64,000 nt of DNA from an uncultured Croceitalea sp. Lineage in GTDB: Bacteria > Bacteroidota > Bacteroidia > Flavobacteriales > Flavobacteriaceae. Location: assembly GCA_947495075.1 (NCBI GenBank), contig CANLXH010000002.1, positions 248,001 to 312,000 of the forward strand. Direction: 5' to 3'. The translations under genes were made by a program, and so were the position numbers. The first letter of the stretch is position 1; every line of letters begins with the position of its first letter. This document shows, in pieces, positions 44,444 through 52,747 of this stretch. Under the pieces are notes generated by a model, which made no database searches, was not told the origin of the DNA, and saw only the letters and a program-made list of their open reading frames with translations.

Positions 44444-44857
44444 GTATGGTAACAAGGTGTATAAAATCATAGTGGCTTCTCGACAACGATTCATACACGC
44501 AACGTTAGAGCACATTCAGCTGAAGCTGACTTTTTTTGCTGCGTGCTAAGCACTCCCGCCCAAAAAGAAATGTGCTCTAACGACCTGCTAAACCAAATTG
44601 TTAAGTACATTATTGCTACAAACAGCTCTCAGCTGTCCGCTCAAGCGGCTAATGTGCAATAACATAAGCTAAAACTCAATTTGGCCCGATAATTTATACT
44701 CCCAATAACGCAAAATCCAACAAGGGAACGTCCGCTATCGCGGACTCCTTGGTGAACAATGACATGGGATAACACCAAAGCCTGATTCACATATCATTGT
44801 TGATAGGATTTTACTATATTTCCGTAGAAATCATCGAACTGCGTTTAGCAGGTCGTT
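44444..44857. repeat. Cassette separator element 5 (short module i, complete modules ii and iii)
   Basis: It starts GTATGGTAACAAGGTGTATAA, the first ten bases being the exact complement of the start of the same unit (43660-43669). Module i is only about 60 nt (to CATACACGCAACG|TT at 44506). Module ii (44504-44581) is closed by GTTAGAGCACAT / ATGTGCTCTAAC with hairpin GTGC-taa-GCAC. Module iii (44579-44857) is closed by the 15-bp perfect inverted repeat. 44858-44921 is leader for the next gene. Confidence 0.85.
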
Positions 44858-44921
44858 AGCAACAATTACCACTCAAACTCACGAATTCAATACCTAAACT
44901 ATTTTTTTCATAATTATTTGT

Positions 44922-44963
44922 GTAACCGAACGATTACGCATATATTCGTAACCGAATAGTTAC
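44922..44963 (+). promoter_or_regulatory. Tandem operator upstream of the ArsR-family gene
   Basis: GTAACCGAACGATTAC (44922-44937) and GTAACCGAATAGTTAC (44948-44963) are two copies, starting 26 bp apart, of an imperfect palindrome with GTAA/TTAC ends. The second ends 7 bp before the ATG. This is a likely autoregulatory site for the encoded ArsR-type repressor. Confidence 0.6.
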
Positions 44964-44970
44964 ATAAATT

Positions 44971-45291
44971 ATGAGAAGAGATGTTTTTCAAGCGATTGCA
45001 GACCCAGTTAGAAGAGATATTATTGAATTATTAGCAACTGAAACTTTAAGTGTAAATGAGGTAGCCGAAAAGTTTGAGATAAGCAGACCTGCAATTTCTA
45101 AACACTTGAAAATATTAAACGAATGTGGAATAATAGATTTTAACCAAATTGGAAGAGAACGTTTATGTTTAATTCAACCACAAAAATTAATCCCTGCTTT
45201 TTTATGGATAAAACAATACAACAAACTTTGGGAAGATAGAATAGATTCCTTTGAAAATTATATTAATGAATTACAAAACAAAAAATCATAA
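44971..45291 (+). CDS. ArsR-family winged-helix regulator (SRPBCC-associated type)
   Basis: 106 residues. The winged-helix domain fills the protein: AIADPVRRDIIELLATETLSVNEVAEKFEISRPAISKHLKILNECGIIDFNQIGRERLC. It lacks the CxC metal-binding motif of metal-sensing ArsR proteins, and belongs to the branch usually linked with AHSA1/SRPBCC genes, as it is here. It has its own tandem operator. The stop codon is followed directly by the next gene's ATG. Confidence 0.9.
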   Translation: MRRDVFQAIADPVRRDIIELLATETLSVNEVAEKFEISRPAISKHLKILNECGIIDFNQIGRERLCLIQPQKLIPAFLWIKQYNKLWEDRIDSFENYINELQNKKS

Positions 45292-45699
45292 ATGAATATG
45301 AAGAAATACATACTTGGAACTCTCACTTTTATTATAGTGACTTTCATCGTTCAAACTACATCTCATTTTATTATTAATCAAGAGCATTATGAGTCTATTT
45401 CATTTATGAGAAAAGAAGTTATTTTTCCACTAGGTTTTCTAACAATGACATTACAAGGAATTGTTCTTTCATTCTTATTTAACCTTTACAGTAATGGACA
45501 ATTCAACATCAAGAAAGGGCTTTATTTTGGATTAATAATTAGTGCCCTTTTCGTTTCTTATCCAACTTTTACTGAACCTGCTAAATATCAAGTGACAAAT
45601 ATTGGTCTTTGGATAATTGTTGAAGGGATTGCTGGTTTAATACAATTCTGTATATATGGAATACTAATTAGTTTAATCTTCAAAAAAATAAAAAAATGA
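45292..45699 (+). CDS. Small integral membrane protein, function unknown
   Basis: 135 residues with four membrane helices (about 6-26, 43-65, 75-95, 105-130) and a basic C-terminus (IFKKIKK). The start follows the ArsR stop with no gap; an in-frame ATG two codons later is equally possible. It overlaps the SRPBCC gene by 4 bp (ATGA), so the four genes of this unit are one operon. I do not recognise a named family. Confidence 0.75.
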   Translation: MNMKKYILGTLTFIIVTFIVQTTSHFIINQEHYESISFMRKEVIFPLGFLTMTLQGIVLSFLFNLYSNGQFNIKKGLYFGLIISALFVSYPTFTEPAKYQVTNIGLWIIVEGIAGLIQFCIYGILISLIFKKIKK

Positions 45700-46151
45700 A
45701 TAATTTAAAAGACAGAACACTCACAATTGAAAAGACATTTAATGCTCCAATAAAATTAGTTTGGGATGCTTGGACACAATCAGAACACATTTTGAAATGG
45801 TGGGCTCCAAATGGAATGGATATAAAAGTTATTGAGCATAATTTTGAGGTTGGCGGAAAATGGAAATATTCAATGTCAATGCCAGACGGAAATGAATTCA
45901 TCTCTGAAGGTATTTATAAAGAAATCGTAGAGCTCAAGAAAATAATTACTTCGGCAGATTTTAAGCCTATGACACAAGATGTGGAAATGCAAACATATTT
46001 TGAAGCAGACGGACAGAAAACAAAATTTACTTTTAGCGTAATTCACGCCACACCAGAATATTGTAAACAACAAGAAGAAATGGGATTCTATAATGGTTGG
46101 GGTTCTGCATTGGACAGATTAGAAATGATATTAGACACATTAATCAAATAG
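45696..46151 (+). CDS. SRPBCC/AHSA1-domain protein
   Basis: 151 residues. The typical AHSA1 start is visible as LTIEKTFNAPIKLVWDAWTQSEHILKWWAPNGMD, followed by GGKWKYSMSMPDG and the C-terminal helix MGFYNGWGSALDRLEMILDTLI. This fold binds hydrophobic ligands in a helix-grip cavity, but the ligand is unknown. The pairing of ArsR-type regulator and SRPBCC protein is widespread and suggests ligand-responsive control. Confidence 0.9.
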   Translation: MNNLKDRTLTIEKTFNAPIKLVWDAWTQSEHILKWWAPNGMDIKVIEHNFEVGGKWKYSMSMPDGNEFISEGIYKEIVELKKIITSADFKPMTQDVEMQTYFEADGQKTKFTFSVIHATPEYCKQQEEMGFYNGWGSALDRLEMILDTLIK

Positions 46152-46154
46152 AAA

Positions 46155-46523
46155 ATGACTATTAAGACAAAGAAAGTTATTTATCTAATTTCAACAAGTT
46201 TACTTACATTAATGATACTTGCAACAATTGGTAACAGCATTTCTAATCCTGAATTTACAAAGAGGTTTGCAGAAATTGGTTTTCCAACTTACCTAATTAT
46301 ACCATTAATGAGTGCAAAAATTTTAGGGTTAGTTGCAATTTGGATACATAAATCTGACCTTTTGAAAGAATGGGCTTATTCTGGATTTTTCTTTCTTTTT
46401 CTATTAGCAATGTTAGCAGAGATTAATGCTTCTGTTCCAGACTACTTCTCTCCTCCTATTGCATTGACTTTACTTTTGACATCGTATATCCTTTGGAAAA
46501 AAGGACTGAAAGAAGTAAAATAA
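46155..46523 (+). CDS. DoxX-like small membrane protein
   Basis: 122 residues with four membrane helices and the core EIGFPTYLIIPLMSAKILGLVAIW, similar to the protein at 41977-42357 in another unit. The gene begins 3 bp after the SRPBCC stop. Its stop ends 1 bp before the terminal repeat, so the operon fills the unit. Function unknown. Confidence 0.8.
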   Translation: MTIKTKKVIYLISTSLLTLMILATIGNSISNPEFTKRFAEIGFPTYLIIPLMSAKILGLVAIWIHKSDLLKEWAYSGFFFLFLLAMLAEINASVPDYFSPPIALTLLLTSYILWKKGLKEVK

Positions 46524-46524
46524 C

Positions 46525-46731
46525 TGTTGTTAACAACGTATATAAAAAATAGCGGTTTGGGTTTCATCCTGAACCGCATTTACTTTTAATTAAATATTTT
46601 GCTTTTCGAAAAGTTAGAGTGTAAAAATCTGCTACTTTTCATATACAAACCGAATGGTGTCGAATATACCTGTGGCGCACTTTTGTTGTGCTGCTATCGC
46701 AGCCACCACGCCAAAAGCAAGTCGACACCAT
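46525..46731. repeat. Cassette separator element 6 (modules i and ii only; right end of the array)
   Basis: TGTTGTTAAC (46525-46534) complements the start of this unit (44855-44864) with one G-T wobble. Module i continues AACAACGTATATAAAAAATAGC, with hairpin GCGGTT / AACCGC and right arm GCTACTTTTCATATAC. Module ii (46654-46731) has a new but perfect closing stem, ATGGTGTCGA / TCGACACCAT, and inner hairpin GCTGC-tatc-GCAGC. Module iii is absent. 46732-46806 shows no further repeat. Confidence 0.75.
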
Positions 46732-46806
46732 CGCCGGACTCCACATAGCCTGGCATTAATCAACTAATTTCAGAATCACTTAACACGCTAATCCTGTTTT
46801 CTACGT

Positions 46807-46814
46807 TATCTTTG
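46807..46814 (+). promoter_or_regulatory. Bacteroidota-type -7 box (TATCTTTG) directly before the TPR gene
   Basis: TATCTTTG fits TAnnTTTG and ends only 4 bp before the ATG, so the transcript would be nearly leaderless if this is the promoter. Confidence 0.4.
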
Positions 46815-46818
46815 AGTA

Positions 46819-48606
46819 ATGCGAGCAGTTTACCTAGTTTATTGTTTATTGTTTATTGGCTCATTGGCTAACGCCCAAGAAGACTTTTTGGCAAAACAGT
46901 ACTTTGGTGATGGCGAGTTCGAAAAAGCGGTGGTTTTTTACGAAAAATTGGTAAAGAAGAACCCTAGGCGCACAGACTATTCTGAAGGTCTTATCGCTTG
47001 CTACCAACAATTGGAACACTATGAAGATGCTGAAAATTTCTTATTAGAAAAAGTAAAAGAAGAGTTCACTTTTCCAACATTTTTTATAGAATTGGGATAC
47101 AATTATACGCTTCAAAATCAACCAGAAAAAGCTTCCGAATACTACAAAAAAGCTATTGACGAATTGGATAAAAATCCAAATTTTGGGTATAGCGTTGGGT
47201 ATCGTTTTCAAAAATATGCCCTTTTAGACCAAGCTGTTGCTGCATATACCAAAGCCATGCAGTTAAAACCAGAACTTAATTATGATTTTCAATTGGCACG
47301 TATTTATGGGGAACAGGGCGATATTGAAAAAATGTTTAGTTCCTATCTAAAACTCATTTACGAAGGAAAATCTTCTCGCTCCAATGTCCTAAGAAATATT
47401 GATGATTTTATAACTGAAGAACCTACTAACACCAATAATGGAATTTTCAGAAAAACATTATTACAAAACGCCCAAAAGAACCCAGATGTATTATGGAACG
47501 AATTGTTAAGCTGGCTCTTTGTACAACAAAAGCAGTATAAGAATGCATTTGCTCAAGAAAAAGCAATCTACAAACGAACGGATGAGATTTCTTTTGATAG
47601 GTTAAATAATCTAGGAGAAATAGCACAAGAAAATGATGATATAGAGACAGCAAAATCGGTCTTCAGTTATATAAAAGAAAAAGCAGTCGCACCAGAAACA
47701 AAGCTAAACGCCCAACTAAATTTAATAGATATTGATTTACAAAATGCTGACGAACGAAAACTAAATACTATTGAAAAAGAGTTTAAATCTTTACTAGAAA
47801 CTTACGGATACGAAAGTAAAACGCTTCAACTTCAGATTGCATATGCTAATTTTTTAACCTTCAAAAGAGAAAAACCAGAACCCGCTATTTCAATCTTAAA
47901 AAGGGGATTGGATTTACCTTTAAGTCGTTTTGGGAAAGCCTACGTTAAATTAGCACTTGGTGATATTCTGGTTTATGGGCAACGTTTTAATGAGGCTCTC
48001 ATCTACTTTTCGCAAATACAAAAGAGTCTAAAGAATGATGTTTTAGGGCAAGACGCTCGTTACAAAGTAGCACAAACCAGTTTTTACAAAGGAGATTTTG
48101 ATTGGGCCTTAACACAACTAAAAGTTTTACGTGGCTCCACCTCACAATTAATAGCCAATGATGCTATGCAGCTAAGCCTTTTGATTTCCGATAATTCCTT
48201 AGAAGATTCTACCCAAACAGCATTAAAAAAATACGCTAGAGCAGATTTATTAGCATACCAAAACAAAACACAAACCGCTATTGATGGTTTAGAAGATATT
48301 CTAGAAAACCATAAAGGAGAAAAAATAGAAGATGAGGCATTATTACGGCAAGCAGAATTGCTAGAATCTCAAAAAAAGTATGATGCTGCAAGATTTAACT
48401 ATCAAAAAATAATAGAGTTCTATGCTTCTGGTATTTTAGCAGATGATGCTCATTTTAGACTAGCGCAGTTATATCAAAATAAACTCAACGAGCCAGAAAA
48501 AGCTAAGCCGCACTACGAAAAGATTATCTATAACTATCAGGATAGTTATTATTTTCCTCAGGCACGCAAAAATTTTAGAAAGTTAAGGGGAGATTTAATC
48601 AATTAA
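46819..48606 (+). CDS. Exported tetratricopeptide-repeat protein
   Basis: 595 residues with a signal peptide (about 1-20, ending SLANAQ) and many TPR-type helix pairs through the length, for example AKQYFGDGEFEKAVVFYEKLVKKNPRR, PEKASEYYKKAIDEL, DQAVAAYTKAMQLKPEL and the C-terminal AKPHYEKIIYNYQDSYYFPQARKNFRKLRG. It is probably a periplasmic scaffold in envelope biogenesis, as in related Bacteroidota proteins; no enzyme domain is seen. It is the first gene to the right of the array and is followed closely by DUF4286, rsmA and mgtE. Confidence 0.85.
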   Translation: MRAVYLVYCLLFIGSLANAQEDFLAKQYFGDGEFEKAVVFYEKLVKKNPRRTDYSEGLIACYQQLEHYEDAENFLLEKVKEEFTFPTFFIELGYNYTLQNQPEKASEYYKKAIDELDKNPNFGYSVGYRFQKYALLDQAVAAYTKAMQLKPELNYDFQLARIYGEQGDIEKMFSSYLKLIYEGKSSRSNVLRNIDDFITEEPTNTNNGIFRKTLLQNAQKNPDVLWNELLSWLFVQQKQYKNAFAQEKAIYKRTDEISFDRLNNLGEIAQENDDIETAKSVFSYIKEKAVAPETKLNAQLNLIDIDLQNADERKLNTIEKEFKSLLETYGYESKTLQLQIAYANFLTFKREKPEPAISILKRGLDLPLSRFGKAYVKLALGDILVYGQRFNEALIYFSQIQKSLKNDVLGQDARYKVAQTSFYKGDFDWALTQLKVLRGSTSQLIANDAMQLSLLISDNSLEDSTQTALKKYARADLLAYQNKTQTAIDGLEDILENHKGEKIEDEALLRQAELLESQKKYDAARFNYQKIIEFYASGILADDAHFRLAQLYQNKLNEPEKAKPHYEKIIYNYQDSYYFPQARKNFRKLRGDLIN

Positions 48607-48665
48607 TAAGTATCATTGAATACTTGCCTATTTTAACTTTGCAAGCATCCTTAAATTATACGAAT

Positions 48666-48989
48666 TTGGAAGAGATTATTTATAATGTCACTATTAATAT
48701 TGAAGAAAATGTGCATGACAAATGGTTAGCTTGGATGAAAGACAAGCATATCCCAGATATGTTGGCTACAAAAAAGTTTAGTGCAGCAAAAATGTGCAAA
48801 GTGTTGGTTGATGAAGATATGGGAGGTGTAACGTATTCTGTACAATATACCTGTAAGAATATGGATACACTACAAAAATATTATCAAGAAGATGCAGATA
48901 AAATGCGTGCTGAAGGCACAAAACTTTTCCCCAATAAATTTGTAGCATTTAGAACAGAAATGGAATTAATAAAAGAGGTGATTGCTTAA
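48666..48989 (+). CDS. DUF4286 family protein
   Basis: 108 residues from a TTG start giving MEEIIYNVTINIEENVHDKW. The open frame reaches back to 48624, but the family normally begins at this IIYNVTINIE strand, so I take the nearer TTG. Conserved features are HIPDMLATKKF, MGGVTYSVQYTCK and KFVAFRTEMEL. It resembles a ferredoxin-like antibiotic-biosynthesis-monooxygenase fold, but its function is not known. It often neighbours rsmA in Bacteroidota. Confidence 0.85.
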   Translation: MEEIIYNVTINIEENVHDKWLAWMKDKHIPDMLATKKFSAAKMCKVLVDEDMGGVTYSVQYTCKNMDTLQKYYQEDADKMRAEGTKLFPNKFVAFRTEMELIKEVIA

Positions 48990-49041
48990 TACACGCTGCT
49001 AATAAAGGCAGTTTAAGTTTTATCTAAGATTATGATTATTC

Positions 49042-49914
49042 ATGGCAAAGATGCGCAACAAAAAAGGTTCGTTTAAGAAGCATAAGCAAGCTGGAAATTC
49101 AGAGAATACATCTGCAGTAAAAGCTAAAAAGCATCTTGGGCAGCATTTTTTAAAAGATGAAAAAATTGCGCAACAGATAGCAGATACACTTTCCCTTGAA
49201 AGTTACTCAAATGTTATTGAAGTAGGTCCAGGTACAGGGGTGTTAACCAAATATTTACTCATGCGAGATATGAATTTAGTTGCCATGGACTTAGATGCGG
49301 AATCCATCGTATATCTAAATCATAGCTTTCCTCTAGAGCACCCTAAAGTGCTTCACCAAAACAGTAAATTCAAAGTGCTGGAAGCGGACTTTCTAAAATA
49401 TGATTTAACGCAATTATTTGGTGGTCAACAGTTCGCCATAACAGGCAATTTTCCTTATAATATCTCTACGCAGATTGTATTTAAAATGTTAGAAATACGG
49501 CAACAAATCCCTGAGTTTTCAGGGATGTTCCAGAAAGAAGTGGCACAACGAATTTGCGAAAAAGAAGGATCTAAAGCTTATGGTATCTTATCAGTATTGG
49601 TACAAGCTTTTTACAATGCGGAATACTTGTTTACTGTGCATCCACAAGTATTTGACCCACCTCCTAAAGTACAATCTGGTGTTTTAAAATTAACTCGAAA
49701 AGAAGATTATCATTTAGAGTGCGATGAAAAACTCCTTTTTAGAGTGGTAAAAACAGCTTTTAACCAACGAAGAAAAACATTGCGCAATAGTCTTAAATCC
49801 TTTGATTTATCCGATAATTTCAAAGAAGACACTATATTTGACCGACGCCCAGAACAAATGGCCGTTGCTGATTTTATTGCATTGACCAAGCGAATAGAAG
49901 ATGACACCGTTTAA
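49042..49914 (+). CDS. rsmA: 16S rRNA (adenine1518/1519-N6)-dimethyltransferase
   Basis: 290 residues. It dimethylates two adjacent adenines near the 3' end of 16S rRNA with S-adenosylmethionine. Motifs: [24 protein letters not shown]-binding [15 protein letters not shown], acidic MDLDAE, and the catalytic NFPYNIST. A Lys-rich N-terminal extension (about 1-30) precedes the conserved core. A start at 49051 (second Met) is also possible. The end overlaps mgtE by 14 bp. Confidence 0.96.
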   Translation: MAKMRNKKGSFKKHKQAGNSENTSAVKAKKHLGQHFLKDEKIAQQIADTLSLESYSNVIEVGPGTGVLTKYLLMRDMNLVAMDLDAESIVYLNHSFPLEHPKVLHQNSKFKVLEADFLKYDLTQLFGGQQFAITGNFPYNISTQIVFKMLEIRQQIPEFSGMFQKEVAQRICEKEGSKAYGILSVLVQAFYNAEYLFTVHPQVFDPPPKVQSGVLKLTRKEDYHLECDEKLLFRVVKTAFNQRRKTLRNSLKSFDLSDNFKEDTIFDRRPEQMAVADFIALTKRIEDDTV

Positions 49915-51253
49915 ACTTACAGAAGAACTTGTAGAGGAAATTCAATTGCTGATAGAAAATCAGCAAGACGCTAAGTTGCGGGGTATATTAAAAGAATTTC
50001 ATTATGCCGATATTGCTGAAATCGCAAATGAGTTAGATGAGAAAGAGGTCACTTACCTTATTAAACTTCTGGACAGTGAAAAAACCTCTGACATTCTTAC
50101 AGAACTTGATGAAGATGTTAGAGAAGCTGTATTAAATAATCTATCTCCTAAAGAGATTGCCGGTGAGATTGAGGAATTAGATACAGATGATGCTGCAGAT
50201 ATTGTTGGTGAGCTTCCTAAAGAATTAGTACAAGAGGTAATCTCTGAAATCGAAGACCAAGAACATGCAAAAGATATTGTAGACTTATTACGCTACGATG
50301 AAGATTCTGCAGGTGGTTTAATGGCAAAAGAGCTGGTAAAAGTTAAAGAAAACTGGACAGTAACTACTTGCGTAAAAGAAATGCGGGCGCAAGCAGAAAA
50401 CGTAACGAGAGTACATTCTATTTATGTAGTAGATGATGACGATAAATTAAAAGGAAGACTCTCTTTAAAAGATTTGCTTACCACTTCTCCAAAGGCTCAT
50501 ATTAAAACAGTCTACATCCCAAAAGTGGACTCCGTAAATGTGAATGAAAAACCTGAAGAAGTGGCTAAAATCATGTCTAAGTATGATTTGGAAGCTATCC
50601 CTGTAATAGACGAGATTGGAAGGTTAGTAGGTAGAATTACTATTGATGATATTGTAGATGTTATTAGAGAAGAGGCTGATAAAGATTACCAAATGGCAGC
50701 TGGTATTTCACAAGATGTTGAAGCAGATGATAGCATTTGGGAGCTAACTAGAGCTAGACTACCGTGGTTGGTTTTAGGTCTTTTTGGTGGGGCAGCTGCC
50801 GCAGTAATTATGGGAGGTTTTGAAGAGATGTTTAGAAAGTACACCGTGCTTTTTCTTTTTACTCCGCTAATTGCAGCAATGGCTGGCAATGTAGGGGTGC
50901 AATCTAGTGCAATTATCGTACAAGGTTTAGCAAATGATGATATTAAAGGAAGTATTGGTAACCGCTTAGTTAAAGAAATGCTATTGGCATTACTTAACGG
51001 AGTAATTCTTTCTGCATTACTCTTGCTTTTTACATGGCTTTGGAAAGGAGATTTCTATACTGCACTAGCAGTATCTACATCATTAATCGCAGTAATAGTA
51101 GTTGCCGGATTTATAGGAACTTTTACGCCACTATTCCTTCATAAAAGGGGAATAGACCCTGCAATTGCCACTGGTCCTTTTATTACCACAAGTAATGATA
51201 TTTTTGGAATCTTGATTTATTTTATGATTGCCAAATTAATTTTAGGGATTTAA
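49901..51253 (+). CDS. mgtE: Magnesium transporter MgtE
   Basis: 450 residues. An N-terminal superhelical Mg-sensing domain (about 1-130, acidic [15 protein letters not shown]) is followed by a CBS pair (about 135-255, [22 protein letters not shown] and [23 protein letters not shown]). A five-helix pore domain (about 285-450) follows, with [23 protein letters not shown] and [28 protein letters not shown]. It forms a Mg2+-gated inner-membrane channel. Its start overlaps the rsmA stop, so the genes are coupled. Confidence 0.96.
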   Translation: MTPFKLTEELVEEIQLLIENQQDAKLRGILKEFHYADIAEIANELDEKEVTYLIKLLDSEKTSDILTELDEDVREAVLNNLSPKEIAGEIEELDTDDAADIVGELPKELVQEVISEIEDQEHAKDIVDLLRYDEDSAGGLMAKELVKVKENWTVTTCVKEMRAQAENVTRVHSIYVVDDDDKLKGRLSLKDLLTTSPKAHIKTVYIPKVDSVNVNEKPEEVAKIMSKYDLEAIPVIDEIGRLVGRITIDDIVDVIREEADKDYQMAAGISQDVEADDSIWELTRARLPWLVLGLFGGAAAAVIMGGFEEMFRKYTVLFLFTPLIAAMAGNVGVQSSAIIVQGLANDDIKGSIGNRLVKEMLLALLNGVILSALLLLFTWLWKGDFYTALAVSTSLIAVIVVAGFIGTFTPLFLHKRGIDPAIATGPFITTSNDIFGILIYFMIAKLILGI

Positions 51254-51266
51254 ATACCATCTAACT

Positions 51267-51632
51267 ATGAAGACTATAAATCTAAAAGAAAAGCATAGCC
51301 TGTTTTCAAAACAATGGCATCCACACCAAATAGCTACCGTAGATGATATGCAAGTGATTCTTGCTAAAATTAAAGGCGAATTTGTATGGCATGCTCACGA
51401 AAACGAGGATGAACTCTTTCAAGTATTAAAGGGTACTTTATACATGAAGTTTAGAGATAGAACAGAAATTGTAAATGAAGGTGAAATCATAGTTGTTCCA
51501 AAAGGAGTTGAACACTGCCCTTCTACCAAAAATGAAGAAGAAGTACATCTCTTACTTTTTGAAAAACAAAATACGGCACATACAGGTGATGTTAAGCATG
51601 AAATGACGCAAAACCATTATCCTAAAATCTAG
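51267..51632 (+). CDS. Cupin-domain protein
   Basis: 121 residues forming a single conserved beta-barrel cupin. Motif 1 is WHAHENEDELFQVLKGTLYMKF, with two His and a Glu as likely metal ligands, and motif 2 is VPKGVEHCPSTKNEEEVHLLLFE. It has no signal peptide. The reaction is unknown. It lies between mgtE and the dehydrogenase gene with short gaps and the same direction. Confidence 0.88.
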   Translation: MKTINLKEKHSLFSKQWHPHQIATVDDMQVILAKIKGEFVWHAHENEDELFQVLKGTLYMKFRDRTEIVNEGEIIVVPKGVEHCPSTKNEEEVHLLLFEKQNTAHTGDVKHEMTQNHYPKI

Positions 51633-51646
51633 TCAATTCTAATTTT

Positions 51647-52579
51647 ATGAAAATCCTACATTTAGATACTAATCATCCTCTATTACTTGAACAATTTTCT
51701 GAATTAGGTTTTAAAAATGATGAGGATTACACCTCTTCTAAAGAAGAAGTAGAAAGCAAAATTCACAATTACGATGGATTGATAATTCGAAGTCGTTTTC
51801 CTATTGATAAACAATTCTTGGATAAAGCAACAAATCTAAAATTTATTGGAAGAGTTGGTGCAGGTCTTGAGAATATAACAACACGTTACGCTAGAGAAAA
51901 AGGTGTTTTTCTGGCTAATGCTCCAGAAGGCAATAGAAATGCAGTTGGAGAACATGCTCTTGGTATGTTATTAGGCGTAATGAACAAACTTACTAAAGCC
52001 CATAGAGAAGTTAGAAAAGGTAAATGGGACAGAGAAGGAAATCGCGGTGTAGAGTTGGATGGAAAAACAGTAGGCATCATAGGGTATGGCAATATGGGAA
52101 AAGCATTTGCCAGAAAGCTAAAAGGTTTTAATGCTGAAATAATATGCTACGATATTATTGGTGGTGTTGGAGATGATAATGCACGCCAAGTAGGCATCTT
52201 AGAGCTACAGCAAAAGGCTGATATAATAAGTCTTCATGTTCCAGAAAATGAGTCATCCGTAGGTATGATAAATACCGAATTTATAGAGGCTTTCAAAAAT
52301 CCTTTTTGGCTTATTAACACCGCAAGAGGTAAATGTGTAGTTACAGAAGATTTAGTAGAAGGATTAAAATCTGGCAAAATACTGGGAGCTGGTTTAGACG
52401 TTTTGGAATATGAAAAAAAGTCTTTCGAAAATATGTTTACTAAAAGACCTAAAGCTTTTAAATACTTAAGAAAAGCCAATAATGTCTTATTAACACCCCA
52501 TGTTGCTGGTTGGACCGTTGAAAGTAAAGAAAAATTAGCTCAGACAATAGTAGATAAAATAAAGGCTGAATTTTCCTAA
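51647..52579 (+). CDS. D-2-hydroxyacid dehydrogenase (phosphoglycerate dehydrogenase-like)
   Basis: 310 residues. The substrate-binding half includes LKFIGRVGAGLENI. The NAD-binding Rossmann motif is TVGIIGYGNMGKAFARKL. The catalytic Arg lies in NTARGKCV and the His in LLTPHVAGWT. The length matches short SerA-type enzymes without the regulatory ACT domain. A serine-pathway 3-phosphoglycerate dehydrogenase is possible, but another D-2-hydroxyacid dehydrogenase cannot be excluded. Confidence 0.9.
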   Translation: MKILHLDTNHPLLLEQFSELGFKNDEDYTSSKEEVESKIHNYDGLIIRSRFPIDKQFLDKATNLKFIGRVGAGLENITTRYAREKGVFLANAPEGNRNAVGEHALGMLLGVMNKLTKAHREVRKGKWDREGNRGVELDGKTVGIIGYGNMGKAFARKLKGFNAEIICYDIIGGVGDDNARQVGILELQQKADIISLHVPENESSVGMINTEFIEAFKNPFWLINTARGKCVVTEDLVEGLKSGKILGAGLDVLEYEKKSFENMFTKRPKAFKYLRKANNVLLTPHVAGWTVESKEKLAQTIVDKIKAEFS

Positions 52580-52747
52580 ATTTTAATGAGATTTTTTAAA
52601 TTATTTGATTTAAGCGAAAATGAGATTTTTGTACTCATTTGAAGGCTTTTTTAAATCTTATAGTATGCTACGAGGTGAGAAAAAGGCAAAAAAGGAGTGT
52701 GAAAAGACATTTTTTTAGCAAATTGAAATAGTTTAAAAGAACTCACA

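Noticed and set aside
34083-46731. CRISPR array or transposon explanation for the repeated elements
   Set aside because: Repeats are hundreds of bases long with genes between them, no short uniform spacers exist, and there is no transposase or flanking target duplication visible.
48624-48665. Upstream extension of the DUF4286 gene
   Set aside because: The added residues precede the first conserved strand, where family members normally begin; the TTG at 48666 fits better.
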